Assembly (NCBI RefSeq): GCF_018687715.1
Contig: NC_056753.1
Span: forward strand, 6,891,001-6,955,000
Length of the DNA stretch: 64,000 bases
DNA from: Carya illinoinensis
Lineage: Eukaryota > Streptophyta > Magnoliopsida > Fagales > Juglandaceae
Direction: 5' to 3'
In this document: piece after piece, positions 53,199 to 64,000 of the stretch
Layout: the number at the start of each line of letters is the position of its first letter
Position numbering within the stretch: the stretch's first letter is position 1
Notes under the pieces: generated by a model
Database searches by the model: none
Seen by the model: only the letters and a program-made list of their open reading frames with translations
What the model was told of the DNA's origin: nothing
Program-made: the position numbers and the translations under genes

Positions 53199-56100
53199 TA
53201 GGGGTGAGACTCGGCCGGTCCGGATCAGCCATTTTTTGACCGGGCTGAATGGGTCTGGTCTGGTCTAGTTCGCATTTGGGAGGACCAAATGAGTCCGGTC
53301 CTGGTCTGGGGGTTTCCCACCCCGGACCGGACCAAATGAAAAATAAATAAAAAATATATAATTTATATAAATAATTTTATAAATTAATTGTATAATCTAA
53401 TATGGTATTAAAAAAAATAATGCTAATAGTCTAATATTATAATATACTATAGTTATACTTATACTAATATAGACTATATAGTTATATTAAATACTACAAG
53501 TAATATTAATACAATATAGTTATAGTTAAATCACTATAAGTATAACTATATATATTTAGTATGAATGTATTATTATATTCTTTAATGTATAACTATAATA
53601 TATAATACTACTATATATTAATGTATTAACATATTATAAGAATTATTGTGATGACCCGTTTTTACGTGTATTTTCACTGAAGGGTTGTTTTTAATTTAAT
53701 TAATATATTGGTTTATTTATTTTAAATTATTGTGTTTTAAATTGGTTTTTAATTTATTTGAGGTTGTGTTTTATTTCTTTAAGTTGTTTTGTGGTTTTTA
53801 ATCTTTTTGGCGGTTTAGTTTCGTTTCCCGAAATGAGGATTGGACCTCATTTCTTTTCACATCTTTTTCCTTTTTTCTCTTTTTCTTTTTTCTTTTTCCC
53901 TTCTTTTCTTTTTCCTTTCTTTTTCTTTTTCTTTTTCTTCTTTTTCTTTTTCTCTCTTCCCTCCCCGCGTTCGGACCCCCCCGTGCTCTCTCTCTCTCCT
54001 CCCTCTCCCTCACGCCGGCGTCCCCTTCTCCAGCCCCTACCGCCGCCGTCGCTCCACCTCCGGCCACCATTTCTTCACCACTTCATCACCGACTCCTTGT
54101 CGTCCTAACCCACCCATTTCCGGCCTCCAACGACCACCGGAACAGCTCCTACGAGCTTAGTTTCCGTTTTGGGTAATCCGGCCATTCCGCCGCCACCCAC
54201 GGCCGTTCGTCACTTCCAATAGCTTCACCACCATCCCTAGACCACCCCCTATCAATTTCGTGTCCTAGTTTGTCCCCGTTCAAAAGTGGGTTTTTCAAAC
54301 CCACGGCCACAGTGAATTTTCACTGTGACGTTGCTTTTCCGGCGCCGTTTGCAACGCCGCTTGTTTTTTAAAATTGCCGTATAGCGCTGTAAGTATTTTC
54401 CAAACCCTATTTTCAGATTTTAATATATATTGCTCATTCAATTATTTACTGTTGTTGGTTGTTGATTCCGGACTGAGTCCGAGGAGTTTCGGGGGTCGGA
54501 TGGATGGAGGACGGAGTTGCATGTTTATTTGATTTATGATTGTTGGATTATTTTATTATGCATTGTTATGGCATTACATGGTGCATGCACGTGTGTTTGT
54601 GGATTTATGTGAAAAGCCTGTGTATTGGCGTAAGTGTGTTGCGGGTGTGTGTGTATCACGAGCCCAAGCCGGGATGGGTTATTATCTCGGTGGAGCTCCT
54701 CTGGTCACTCGGGAGCGAAATAAACTGAGTGATGTCCCCTGAGTTATCGAGAGAGATGACGGGAGCGGGGCTAGGGGATGCTTGGCTACGAACGCGCCGG
54801 GCGTGGAACCGGGCATCGCCCTACTCACCGACTCCGTGGCCCTTCGCTGGCGAGGGCTAGAGGATGCTTGGCTACGCACGCGCGGGGGGGCGCGGAACTG
54901 GGCATCGCTCGTTAGGTGTCACATGCGTGGTGGTACTCTACGGTGTGACACTGGAGCCAGGGTGTGCGGATGACCCCTAGGGGAGGTCATGGTGCATATG
55001 GTTAAAAGTGGATAATGGTTTATGAGGCCAAATGTGACTTTTGGCGTGTTTTTCAGAAAGGTTATGCTTTTGGGCCAAATGGGTTTTTGGCGTGTGTGGA
55101 AAACTTGGGTTTTATGGGTTTTGTGCATTGGGCATGGTTCATGCATCTTGTTTGAGTTTTATGTGTTTTTATCTGGTAGTGTTTGGGTTTTACTTACCTG
55201 CGGTACCATTCGTGGTTCCGTAGCTTTTGGTGCAGAGTTAGAGGACGAAGAGGAGGAGGCTGAGCCCGAGGATGCGGCTCCGCCGGGTTGCTGATGCTAT
55301 CTTTTATATTTGTTTAAAACTGTATTTGGGTTTTTGTAATATTTTATCTATGTATGTTTTAAACAGCTTGTATTTACGTTAAGAAAAATTCTGGTACTTA
55401 GTTTTGACTTTCGTTATCCGCTGCGTGTTTCTCTGTACACATCTGTTGCCTTGCACACACTCGGCACCCGTCGATGGGATGGTGACCCGGGTTGTCACCA
55501 TCCGGACGTCTCAAATTCCCAGTGTTCGGGCGTGGGGATTTGGGGGCGTCACAATTATAGTATAAATTATAATATAGAAATTATAATATACTAAATCACT
55601 ATAACAGTATAACTAATACTAATATATAGCTATACTATTAGTCTACTATTAATACTATTATATAGTTATACTTTTCACTATAATTAGTATTAATATATAG
55701 CTATACAGTATACTTATACAGTTGTACTAATACTATTAGTCTATTATATAGTCTAAAACTCTTAAGTCTAATATAGGTTATATGGCTATAACTAATACTA
55801 ATATTATTAATACTAATATTAATATTATTAGTATAACTAATACTAATATTATTAATACTAACTGATTAATTTAACATAACTAATATTACTAATATAATAT
55901 AGCTATACTAAATTACTAATAATCTAATACAAATACTATTATATATATAGTTATACTAATCGTAAATGCATAGTAACTAAATCATTATAAGTATATAACT
56001 ATATATATTTATTATCAATGTATTATTATATTGTTTAATGTATAACTATTAACTATAATATATAGTACTAGTATATATTAATATATTAAGATTTATAAGA

Positions 56101-56738
56101 GTTATGGTATAGATTATAATATATCATATATGTATAATTTATAAATTTATAATGTATTAGTATGGTTAACTTAATATGTAATATGTTGGTATTAAATCAC
56201 TATAACTACATAGAGTATTAGTAATATAGTACTTAATATAACTACATAGAGTATTAGTAGTAAGAGTATTACTATTATTTAACATATAGTACTAATCAAT
56301 GTGTGGTGTTTGAAGAGATATAGTAATGCTAGTATATTACACATAGTATTACTATTATTACATATAGTTATTAGTTATAGTATTAGTACTAGTGTATTAC
56401 TAGTTATAGTAAATAAGTTAATAACAATTACTAATTTACTATATACTAATAGACTAATAGTATTAACATATTACTAATATATATATATTAATATATATAT
56501 ATATATATATATATAATAGTATACTATATATATATATTAAATATTTCACAATATAATTATATAAGTATTAAACAAAATGTCATAGAAAAAAAAAAAAAAA
56601 AAGTCAACCTTGGACCGACTGGACTGGACTGGACCGTCCTGACCCTTAGGGAGTTCGACCCGATCTAGGGTGGAAAAACCTTGAACCGAATAAGTCCGGT
56701 CCGGTCCACAAAATCGGACCAGACCGAACTCACCCCTA
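53199..56738. mobile_element. Non-autonomous hAT-type element with GGTCCGG-rich arms, containing a solo LTR
   Basis: Ends TAGGGGTGAG and CTCACCCCTA are inverted. ATCTTTTA (53191-53198) and ATCTCTTA (56739-56746) are an 8-bp duplication with one change. Both arms (53215-53335, 56605-56725) are rich in GGTCCGG/CCGGACC. The core is nearly all A and T, with short TATAGTTATACTAATA-type repeats. Without the solo LTR it is about 1.6 kb. The same plan as the MITE at 11687 (TAGGGGT ends, GC-rich arms, AT-rich core) suggests related families. Confidence 0.85.
53647..55553. mobile_element. Solo LTR (1.9 kb), probably Ty3-gypsy, duplication ATTAT
   Basis: Begins TGTGATGACCCG and ends GGGGGCGTCACA, with inverted TG...CA ends. 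ATTAT flanks it at 53642-53646 and 55554-55558. It is more GC-rich than its host element, with a pyrimidine tract at 53870-53960 and a two-copy tandem unit of about 90 bp near 54770-54925 (GGATGCTTGGCTACG in each). No internal region, so it is read as a solo LTR left by recombination between two LTRs. Assignment to Ty3-gypsy rests only on its size and its TGTGATGACCCG-like start. Confidence 0.75.
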
Positions 56739-56746
56739 ATCTCTTA

Positions 56747-58559
56747 TACGATATAAATTTGCGCAAAAATTAAGTTAGAAATTAATAATTAGGCATTGAG
56801 ATGCAAGAGATGATTAGGAAACTTGATGAATTTTTTATCTTTCGACGTGTATTAATTATTCTTGTTCTCACTTAGATTGACATGACAAATTTCTTAGATG
56901 TGTGTAGAATTAGATTGCACATAGCCTAGTAACTTTGAGAAAGTCAAGAAGAAAGCTTAGAGATTGTGTATGCAACTTAATTATCCCATTAATCTCCTCT
57001 ATGAGCAATAGATGGAAATGAATTAAGGTTATTAATAGTGTCAGATAATCTTAGACCATCATTATTAACCTCTTAAAGGTATAGAGTGAAAATTGAAAGT
57101 CTATGTGGGAGACATGCACTACAATTTTCATGGAAGTTAATGGAAGTTGCGCATTTTTTTTTATGTAAAGATTAATTGCTCCTATATTTGAAGTTGAGCA
57201 TTATAATTTTAAAGAAACTTAGATTAACTCACAGATAAACACATACTCTCTAAAAATAGTATATCTAGTAAGTAAGGACATTTTAAAATCTGAGTGTGCA
57301 AGAGTGTTAAGGACATTCTTGATTGACACATTCATTTTAAAGGTTTTATCAATGCACCTCTCTATAGTATTTGCACTGATAATCTTGCTCAAGTTTTATT
57401 TCTCTTTAGCGAGAACAACTAAGTTCTTACAGATATATATGAATGTAAAAACACACTTGAGAGGTGCATGGTAAGTATGGCAAAAGTTAGAATAATTAAG
57501 TACGACTTAATTAAGCCTAAAACTCTTGCTTGTGGCTGCATTGATGCAAAATAGGTTTAGGTTAAGATAATTTCTCATAAAATTTTTCTTTTCTCTCCTA
57601 TAATAGATTGGGGAATATGAAACATATTAAGTAAGCAAGAAATTGGGATATATTGCTAGTTAGCGGATAAAATGTCACATATTGCATTCGTTGCACAAAA
57701 CGATATTTTATTAGCACTTTTAATGCGATATTAGAAAAGTCTAGATCAAATTTGATTTAAGACTCATTAAAAACAATGGTGTTAGTGAGAATTTCTAAAG
57801 GTTTAGGAGTTGGATGGTCACTCATTGACTTAGTGATATTATTTCTTGGGTGGAGAAATAATGTGCTAAAATGTGTCCCAAAGGCATATGATGATGAGTG
57901 TGAAGTTTGATAGAAGGTTTTCTCACCAATGAAATCTCTCTCCTTTATTTAGTCAAGTCAACGAGAAAATGCAATATGAGCATTTTTTATGTAAAAGTTC
58001 CTATATATGCACACTAAGGACATAGAATAATAAAAATATTGTTTCATCATACATATACGATTCCAATTTTTTTAAGAAAAATATATTTTTCGTTAAATTT
58101 TTTTTTCAAAATCGCAATCGTCTGAGTTATATGGTAAGAACAATTATCTCGCAATTTATTGACTTGCTAAGAATGGAGTTTTAACTCAATTATAGTGCAA
58201 AGCAATTGTTACATCACACTTGAGTTGATGTAATATAAGATTGCGACCTTAATTCTGACTTGTCATCCTTAAATAAAGTTCATTCACCATTGAGAAAGAT
58301 TAAATGAATATTTTGTGTAGAATTCTATTAAAAATCTAAGGATCTAAGCTTGATCATTTTTTATTAAATCAAACAAATTACTTGTATTTTCACCAAGGGA
58401 GGGGTATCGTAGATTTTTTTGTAACACTTTTTTTTGGGGAAAAAAAAAACATTTCATTACTTTTCATTCCACATTACCTTAACCTTAATATTTTAAAAAA
58501 CAATTATAAAAGATTTCCGAAAATAATGGGAGTAATTCAACAACTAGTGTGAGTATACC
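56747..58559 (+). other. LARD interior, third segment
   Basis: AT-rich non-coding sequence with no open frame worth calling and no gag-pol motif in the frames I looked at. A short A/T-homopolymer region is at 58430-58450. Confidence 0.4.
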
Positions 58560-58867
58560 TGATGTGAAAGTTTACAAAAATTGATTAATTTTATTCATTG
58601 TAAGCTGGGTTTTTCTCCTCTTATTCTTCATTAAACGTTTGAACTTATCAAAGGTAAATCACAACCTTTGTAGCATTCATTCTTTGTAATCTGGGTTCTT
58701 GAGATAGGTTCTTCAACTGGTCTAGATTTTAATATAATCTAGGTTCTTGAAACGAGTTCCTCAACGAGTCAAGATTTTTCATCCATTGACTTGATTTTGG
58801 CTTTTTTAGGATAGGTTTTCAAATTGATTATGGGTTCAAGTGAGTCCAATTCCATGGGTTCACATCA
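58560..58867 (+). repeat. Left LTR of the small LTR element
   Basis: Starts TGATGTGAAAG and ends GGGTTCACATCA. Shares AAAGGTAAATCACAACCTTT and CATCCATTGACTTGATTTT with the right copy. Confidence 0.75.
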
Positions 58868-59813
58868 TTTGGTATTTAAAGCCAAATTTTCAATCAGGTC
58901 TGATTCTATCTTTTAATTCTTGCATATTTAAATTTAATTCTAGGGCTTCATTGTTGTAGGGTTACAAAAAAAGAGTTGTAGAAATTCATTTTTCATAGGG
59001 CTGCCAAATTATTCTATAATTCGGGTTCTTTGTGTTTTGATTTTTTGAGTTGGGGTTGCCAAAATTCCTTCATCCTAGGGCTACCAAAGTTACTTTGTCA
59101 TTAGGGTTTGATAGGGTGGCTAAAATTTACATCATCTAGGATTTCAAAATTCTAGGGTTTCTTACATCTCTAAATTTGCCAATTGTTTAAAGTGTCATTT
59201 CATTGATTCTCTTATATTCCTTATCAATTTCATGTGTTTGAATTCAATTGTTTGATTTTCACAATTGAATCAATTGTTTGTGATTGAATTAGTGAGGAAA
59301 AAGAAAAGAAAGGAAAAGAAAAGCAAAGAAAAGAAAAAGAGAAGAAAATTTGAAAAAAAAAAAAAAAAGAAAGAAAGAAAAGGATTTTGGGTATAGTTGT
59401 TTGAAATACTTGCAATCTAAAAATTGAATGATTTGGCATTGATTGAACTTTATCATCAAATGGGCTTAATACATCTTTTAGCTGGTATCTTATTTTGTAA
59501 ATACTCTTTCCCTCATATAAATTTCTTGAGTCTCGTGTCATTTTATTCCTTTATTGTTTCTTACTCTTATTTATTGGACATAATTACTAGTTAGAATAAA
59601 ATAAGATTGTATTGCTTTGATTGATTTCAATTAGTTATTAAAGAACTTGAACGGGAAAACTCTTGAAGTAAAAGGCAAAAGAGTGTGAGATCATTATCGG
59701 GAAAAAGTCAATTAAGAGTGAAACACGAGTGAAGTGCTATTATTCGAGTGTAAACATGTAAGTGAGCGTATGAGGTCTTTTCCCACTAACATTCTCTTTG
59801 TATAGTGCATACG

Positions 59814-60530
59814 ATGTCTCATAAAAGTGACTCATCACCAAAGGAGATGGTAGATAACTTCTTTATGTTGCAGGTCATGCAATAACAATTTAAGCTGTTG
59901 AACATGATGTTAAGGGAAGTGGAGGATATGATAGATCATCGAAATACAATGAGTAGAAATCTACAAGGTGAGAGATATAGGAGGAGACGTGAACATGAGT
60001 ATGAGAATGAAGGGCATGGTGAGTTTCTTATTGCCAGGCGTGCCCTCAATATACAAATTAAAATAGATAATATGGAACATCAAAGAGAAAATATTTTTCA
60101 TACTAGATGTCACGTCAACAACAAGATATATAGTATGATCATTGATGGTGGGAGTTATACTAATGTAGCTATCATAACTTTAGTTGAAAAATTAAATTTT
60201 CCTACCTCGAAACACCCTAGGCCATACAAATTACAGTGGTTGAATGATTGTGGGGAGGTTAGGGTAAATAAGCAAGTGCTTGTATATTTTTCAATTGGAA
60301 AGTATTAGGATAGGGTGCTCTGTGATGTTGTGCCTATGCATGTTGGTCATATTTTGTTGGGGAGGTCATGGCAGTGTGATAGAAGGGTGATCCATGATGG
60401 GGTCAAGAATATATACAGCTTTGTAAAGGATGGCAAAATAATCAAACTGGCTCCTTTAACCACAAAACAGGGTGAGGACCAACTGAATCTGAAAAGTAAG
60501 GTTAATGAAAAAATAAAGAGTGAAAAGTAA
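59814..60530 (+). pseudogene. Ty3-gypsy gag C-terminus and retropepsin, two in-frame stops
   Basis: One frame of 239 codons from ATG 59814 (MSHKSDSSPKEMVDNFFMLQ) to TAA 60528-60530, with internal stops at about 59883 and 60306. Residues 30-80 are Arg/Glu-rich gag tail (GERYRRRREHEYENEGHGEF). The protease of plant Ty3-gypsy elements follows: FHTRCHVNNKIYSMIIDGGS (the D-G-G-S form of the active site, usually D-S/G-G), SKHPRPYKLQWLND, VLCDVVPMHVGHILLGRSWQ. After it, 60530-60730 is a Lys/Glu/Arg-rich low-complexity stretch. Reverse transcriptase is absent. It can only have moved with enzymes from another element. Confidence 0.8.
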
Positions 60531-60708
60531 GGCTGATCAAAAAATAAAGAGTGAAATTTAGATTGATCAAAAAAGAGAGAGTAAAAGTGAGTTTGAAAGA
60601 AAAAGAAAGAGTGGGAGTGAGATTGAAAAAAAAAATAAATTGTGAAAGCTCAAGAAAAAGAGAGAATGAGTTGAAAAACAATCGTGAGGTCGAGATTTCA
60701 AAAAAAGA

Positions 60709-61016
60709 TGATGAAAAAATTTATAAAAATTGATGAATTTTATTTATTGTAAATTGAGTTTATCTTCTCTTGTTCTTCATTGAACCTTTAAACTTATCAA
60801 AGGTAAATCACAACCTTTGTGGCATTCTTCCTTTGTAATCTAAGTTCTTGAGACAAGTTCTTCAACGGGTCTAAATTTTAATATAGTCTAGATTCTTGAA
60901 ACGAGTTCCTCAACAGACCTAGATTTTTCATCCATTGACTTGATTTTATCTTTCTTGAAGTGAGTTTTCAAATTGATTGTGGGTTCAAAGGATTCCAATT
61001 CCGTGGATTCACATCA
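60709..61016 (+). repeat. Right LTR of the small LTR element
   Basis: Starts TGATGAAAAAATT and ends GGATTCACATCA. Same length as the left copy. Confidence 0.75.
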
Positions 61017-61021
61017 ATACT

Positions 61022-63691
61022 TTTGAGTGATGGTGTACCACTAGTGGTAATAGCTCTCAAAATTCAGAAATCCTCATAAATAGTGTGATAGTTATATATC
61101 AATATTCTTTCTTCGTTTAGAGATTAGAAAAAAAATATTTATAATATGACCCCACTAAAGATGTTGAATTCAAATAGTAGGAAACCCAACATAGAATCTC
61201 ATAGTCACTTCACTTATATGATCCAAGCTGATGTTGTTGATCTGATTGATAAAAGAAAAATGGAGTTAATAGAGGTATAAATCCATCTCTTGTCACTAAT
61301 TGAGTTTCATTTAGATAACCATTGATCAAAAATTTATTGAAACTTTTTTTTTAAAGAGTTAAATAGTTGATTCTCGTAGGAGAATTAGAATGTTAGCTTT
61401 TGTAATGTTTAGGCATGAAGTAATGTGAGTGCATCATTTTTGCTTGTATTATTTAGGTACAAAAAATAAATGAATGTTGCTGGTACTGTTTACATGTGAC
61501 CTAAACTAACAATCTAGTCAAATATATCCAATGTGACTATTCATTTTTTAACAACTTATTGAATAAAATGGGATTCTTTGAACACTATTGATAATCTTAG
61601 AAAAGTATTCTAAGAAATATGACGATATGATTGTCTTAATTATTAATTGTCACCTAATGAAAGGTTTTCCATACAATGAGGTGATGGAAATAGGTTTGTG
61701 AAAAGTAGCTAAAACTTCACATCTTGTGAGACTGTATATAAGAAAAATAGTTTTCAGAAACTCTTGTTCAAAATCCATAGACAATTAGTGAGATGGAAAA
61801 TAACTAAAGAATTTAGTTTTCTTGTACTATTTAATGTTTCTATTATGGTTTGCTCATGGGAGTTAAAACTTGAGATTTGGTTAGAGGGTAAATATGGTTT
61901 ACTTAATTAAGTGAGTTTGTGATGCAATTGTCGTTAAAAGTAATTACTAAACTATTGTGATTGTCTTTGGGAGTAAATGCCTTAATCGCTGTACCCTTAA
62001 AGAAAAATAAATGAGTTATCTCATATGCTTGTATTAAGTACAGCAGATTCAAATGAAATCTTGAAGTCACAAATTGAGTTTATTGAATGAAATTTGTGGT
62101 CACCTTGTAGATTCTTAAAAGTCACAATAAAACTTACTGACTAGAATCAAAGGTTTCTATTGTGGGTTTGACCTTAAATAAGATTTTCAATAAATCATCG
62201 CTGACTTCATGGTTGTGCAAAGGACTTTTATATATAAAAGCAGAGTCTCTTAGTAAGAGCATGTTTTGGAAAGTTATTACACATAAAAAAAAAAAAGTTA
62301 TTACACATGAGATTGTGCGTGGAGAGAAATGGTTATACGCCACTTAAGAATAGTGGTTTGATTATTTTTAGTTGACCATGTGATTTCTCTCCATCATGGT
62401 TTTGCTCACTATGCACATGACACTAATGTGTTCTATGATCATGTGATGTGATTGGAAGTATTTTTTTTTTTTTATATAAGCATACACATTCACTATAGAT
62501 TTGGGAGTTATGATGAAAAAGGTATATCGACAGGTATAGATCAACTCACTCACACGAGTGATCACCTTTGACACTACAAAGAGGTAGCGAGCAAAAATGA
62601 GATAATGTGTCACTCTATACATGTCCAAAGAGGGGTGAGTTATAGGACACAAAAGATATATCACCTTAGTGGGAGCTAAGATGAGGTCCATCATATTTAA
62701 AAGGACTGTGCATGGTTACCCGCAATCCATATAGCATGTGGTTTAGCTAGATGCGAGATCCTTTTTGGCACTTCAAATAGCGAGTAAATAGAGGAATTTG
62801 GATAGACATTGAGATAGCGACTAAATTAAGATTTGTACAATGTATTGAGGTTAAATATACGCTCTTTATTTTTTTTAAAAGAAAATTCTACTGTAACACG
62901 TATCTACATGTGCTTTTGTTACCAACAGTAGAGGTGAGTGAATGAATCCCTGCTTTTTTACCGTGTGAGTCTTATAGGTCATAACTAATAATCTTAATTT
63001 ATTTATATTCTTAGGAGACATTTGACTATGTCACAAGGTTGATGTTTTAGTGTCTGCTACTTTGACCTATTACCTATGGCCATGAATGATGCGGTCTAAA
63101 TAGACATTGCTGGAAAAATGATTGGACTAAAACTGAATGACATGAATCTGAAAGAAAGACTATTTGGTAACACATCAATAATGGTGTGTACTCACAGTTA
63201 GCAAGTTATGTTGTTTCGTGGGAATTGTGACATAGCTGTGAGTACATTATATTTTATGAAAATTAAGCATTACTTTGAGTTATTTGGACTCAAGAGGGAT
63301 TATGGATGCTTAGTCTGATGTGACCAAATGAGTCGGGTATAACGAGACACTTTTATGGATGTTACTATGTTAGTATTCTCTCGGAAGAATTTAGTATAGT
63401 GCTCTCATTTTTCTTTTACAATTATACTCGATAATTGCACAACCTATTTGCCAGTATGAACAAGACTGAGAACATATTAAGAGATGCAGACATAGGGTCT
63501 TGCTCACTATGTGTGAGTGGGAAATGCAAGAAGAGGGCACCTATAGTGGACACGCCTTTCCCCTTATCTTGGGATCATAAAGTGGCTCTTAAATCACTTC
63601 ATAAGCCTTGATGGCTAATCCTTAATGGCCAACCAAGGGTTCCAGTTAGAGGGGCTATGTATTCCCACCTTTAGATGTCATGCTTCAAACT
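61022..63691 (+). other. LARD interior, last segment
   Basis: AT-rich sequence with no recognisable gene. Short frames at 62134-62343 and 62368-62694 (minus) and 62162-62347 have no motif. A T-run lies at 62460-62474. It ends at the right LTR. Confidence 0.4.
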
Positions 63692-63936
63692 TGTAACAAC
63701 TAAGTGCAAATATCTCTCTCAAAGAATTCTCTCTAGTCCTAACATTTAGGTTGCAGAATATGTGGGTGTTGCTCTAGTCTTACCACATAGTACACTCTAA
63801 CATCGATACAAGAGGATTTTGGATAAAAAACAACTACAACAGAGAATCTATGAAACAACCGCATTAGATTTATGATTTGCCAACGAGATAATATATTATC
63901 GCTTTCGTTGTGTACTTTGATATAATATTTCTAACA
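63692..63936 (+). repeat. Right LARD LTR, internally deleted
   Basis: Same start and end as the left copy, but the block with the TATA-like sequence is missing between 63816 and 63840. The shared first 135 bases differ at roughly one base in seven by eye, so the two copies are old. Confidence 0.55.
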
Positions 63937-64000
63937 ATAACACATTTATTGTACGACTTATTATAATTATTAAAAGAAAATCAAAGTCAAAGTACTAATA

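Larger units (their letters stand above)
58560..61016 (+). mobile_element. Small non-autonomous LTR retrotransposon with a gag-end/protease frame
   Basis: Two direct repeats of 308 bp each (58560-58867, 60709-61016) begin TGATG and end CACATCA. ATACC (58555-58559) and ATACT (61017-61021) are a 5-bp duplication with one change. TTTGGTATTTAAAGCC after the left repeat resembles a degenerate initiator-Met primer site, and AAAAAAAGA before the right repeat is a purine tract. The 1.84-kb interior encodes only the end of gag and a protease; reverse transcriptase and integrase are missing. The repeats differ at roughly 15% of positions by eye, so it is old. Confidence 0.75.
18105..63936 (+). mobile_element. 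Putative LARD-like (non-coding) LTR retrotransposon hosting most later insertions
   Basis: A sequence starting TGTAACAACTAAGTGCAAAT occurs at 18105 and again at 63692. Both copies share CTTACCACATAG and GAGGATTTT, then CAACTAC, ATTTGCCAA and TGTACTTTGAT blocks, and both end TAACA. The left copy (18105-18250 plus 36638-36983, about 490 bp) is interrupted by CACTA-2. The right copy (63692-63936) lacks about 240 internal bases. Right after the left copy, TTAGTATCAAATC resembles a degenerate initiator-Met primer site. Subtracting the four nested elements leaves about 7.2 kb with no gag or pol sequence. No matching 5-bp duplication was found. The two copies could instead be separate solo LTRs. Confidence 0.5.

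Noticed and set aside
53758..54160. Long Pro/Ser/Phe-rich open frames
   Set aside because: They come from a pyrimidine tract inside the solo LTR; overlapping frames on both strands have the same simple composition and no domain.
54536..55294. Open frames in the right half of the solo LTR
   Set aside because: No motif, overlapping frames, and a tandem duplication within LTR sequence explains them.

Overview
This window is a transposable-element graveyard from a flowering-plant nuclear genome, most likely a eudicot and possibly a woody one. The evidence is a set of plant-typical families: L1-type LINEs with DUF4283 ORF1 proteins, CACTA (En/Spm) elements with TNP2 and Ptta genes, a Ty1-copia element, Ty3-gypsy pieces, hAT elements and an endogenous caulimovirid. 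The sequence is AT-rich, and almost every open frame is broken. I recognise no host protein gene, tRNA or rRNA.

Left part, 1-18104. A minus-strand LINE (LINE-1) ends in the window with ORF1 and the start of ORF2. A second LINE (LINE-2, plus strand, about 2990-15430) is split by a CACTA transposon (CACTA-1, 5488-14435). CACTA-1 sits exactly in the Gly-Asp-Arg-Asn-Thr-Lys motif of LINE-2 ORF2, flanked by the 3-bp duplication ACT. CACTA-1 carries a truncated TNP2 gene, a Ptta/TnpA-like gene and a divergent third gene. Its Ptta gene is itself split by a 707-bp hAT-type MITE with an 8-bp duplication. From 15430 to 18104 there is only unclassified non-coding repeat.

Right part, 18105-63936. This appears to be one old, non-coding LTR retrotransposon of about 7 kb (LARD-like) swollen to 46 kb by later insertions. 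(a) CACTA-2, 18251-36634, lies inside the left LTR (duplication ATT) and contains an endogenous pararetrovirus at about 26845-33620. (b) A 14.3-kb hAT element, 37943-52212 (duplication TCCAACAC), contains LINE-3 (38147-48808, 16-bp duplication), which contains a copia element (42593-47220). (c) A hAT-type element, 53199-56738, contains a solo LTR at 53647-55553. (d) A small LTR element, 58560-61016, holds only gag-end and protease sequence.

The order of insertion follows from the nesting: LARD, then hAT, then LINE-3, then copia; LARD, then CACTA-2, then pararetrovirus; LINE-2, then CACTA-1, then MITE.

Three observations look least ordinary. Both CACTA elements carry the same third gene, divergent from TNP2 and with its own TATA box. 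The pararetrovirus has two primer-binding-site copies exactly 4.8 kb apart, with the movement-protein segment lying outside that unit. Both CACTA elements, though different families, have dense subterminal arrays built on a TTCGAA core.
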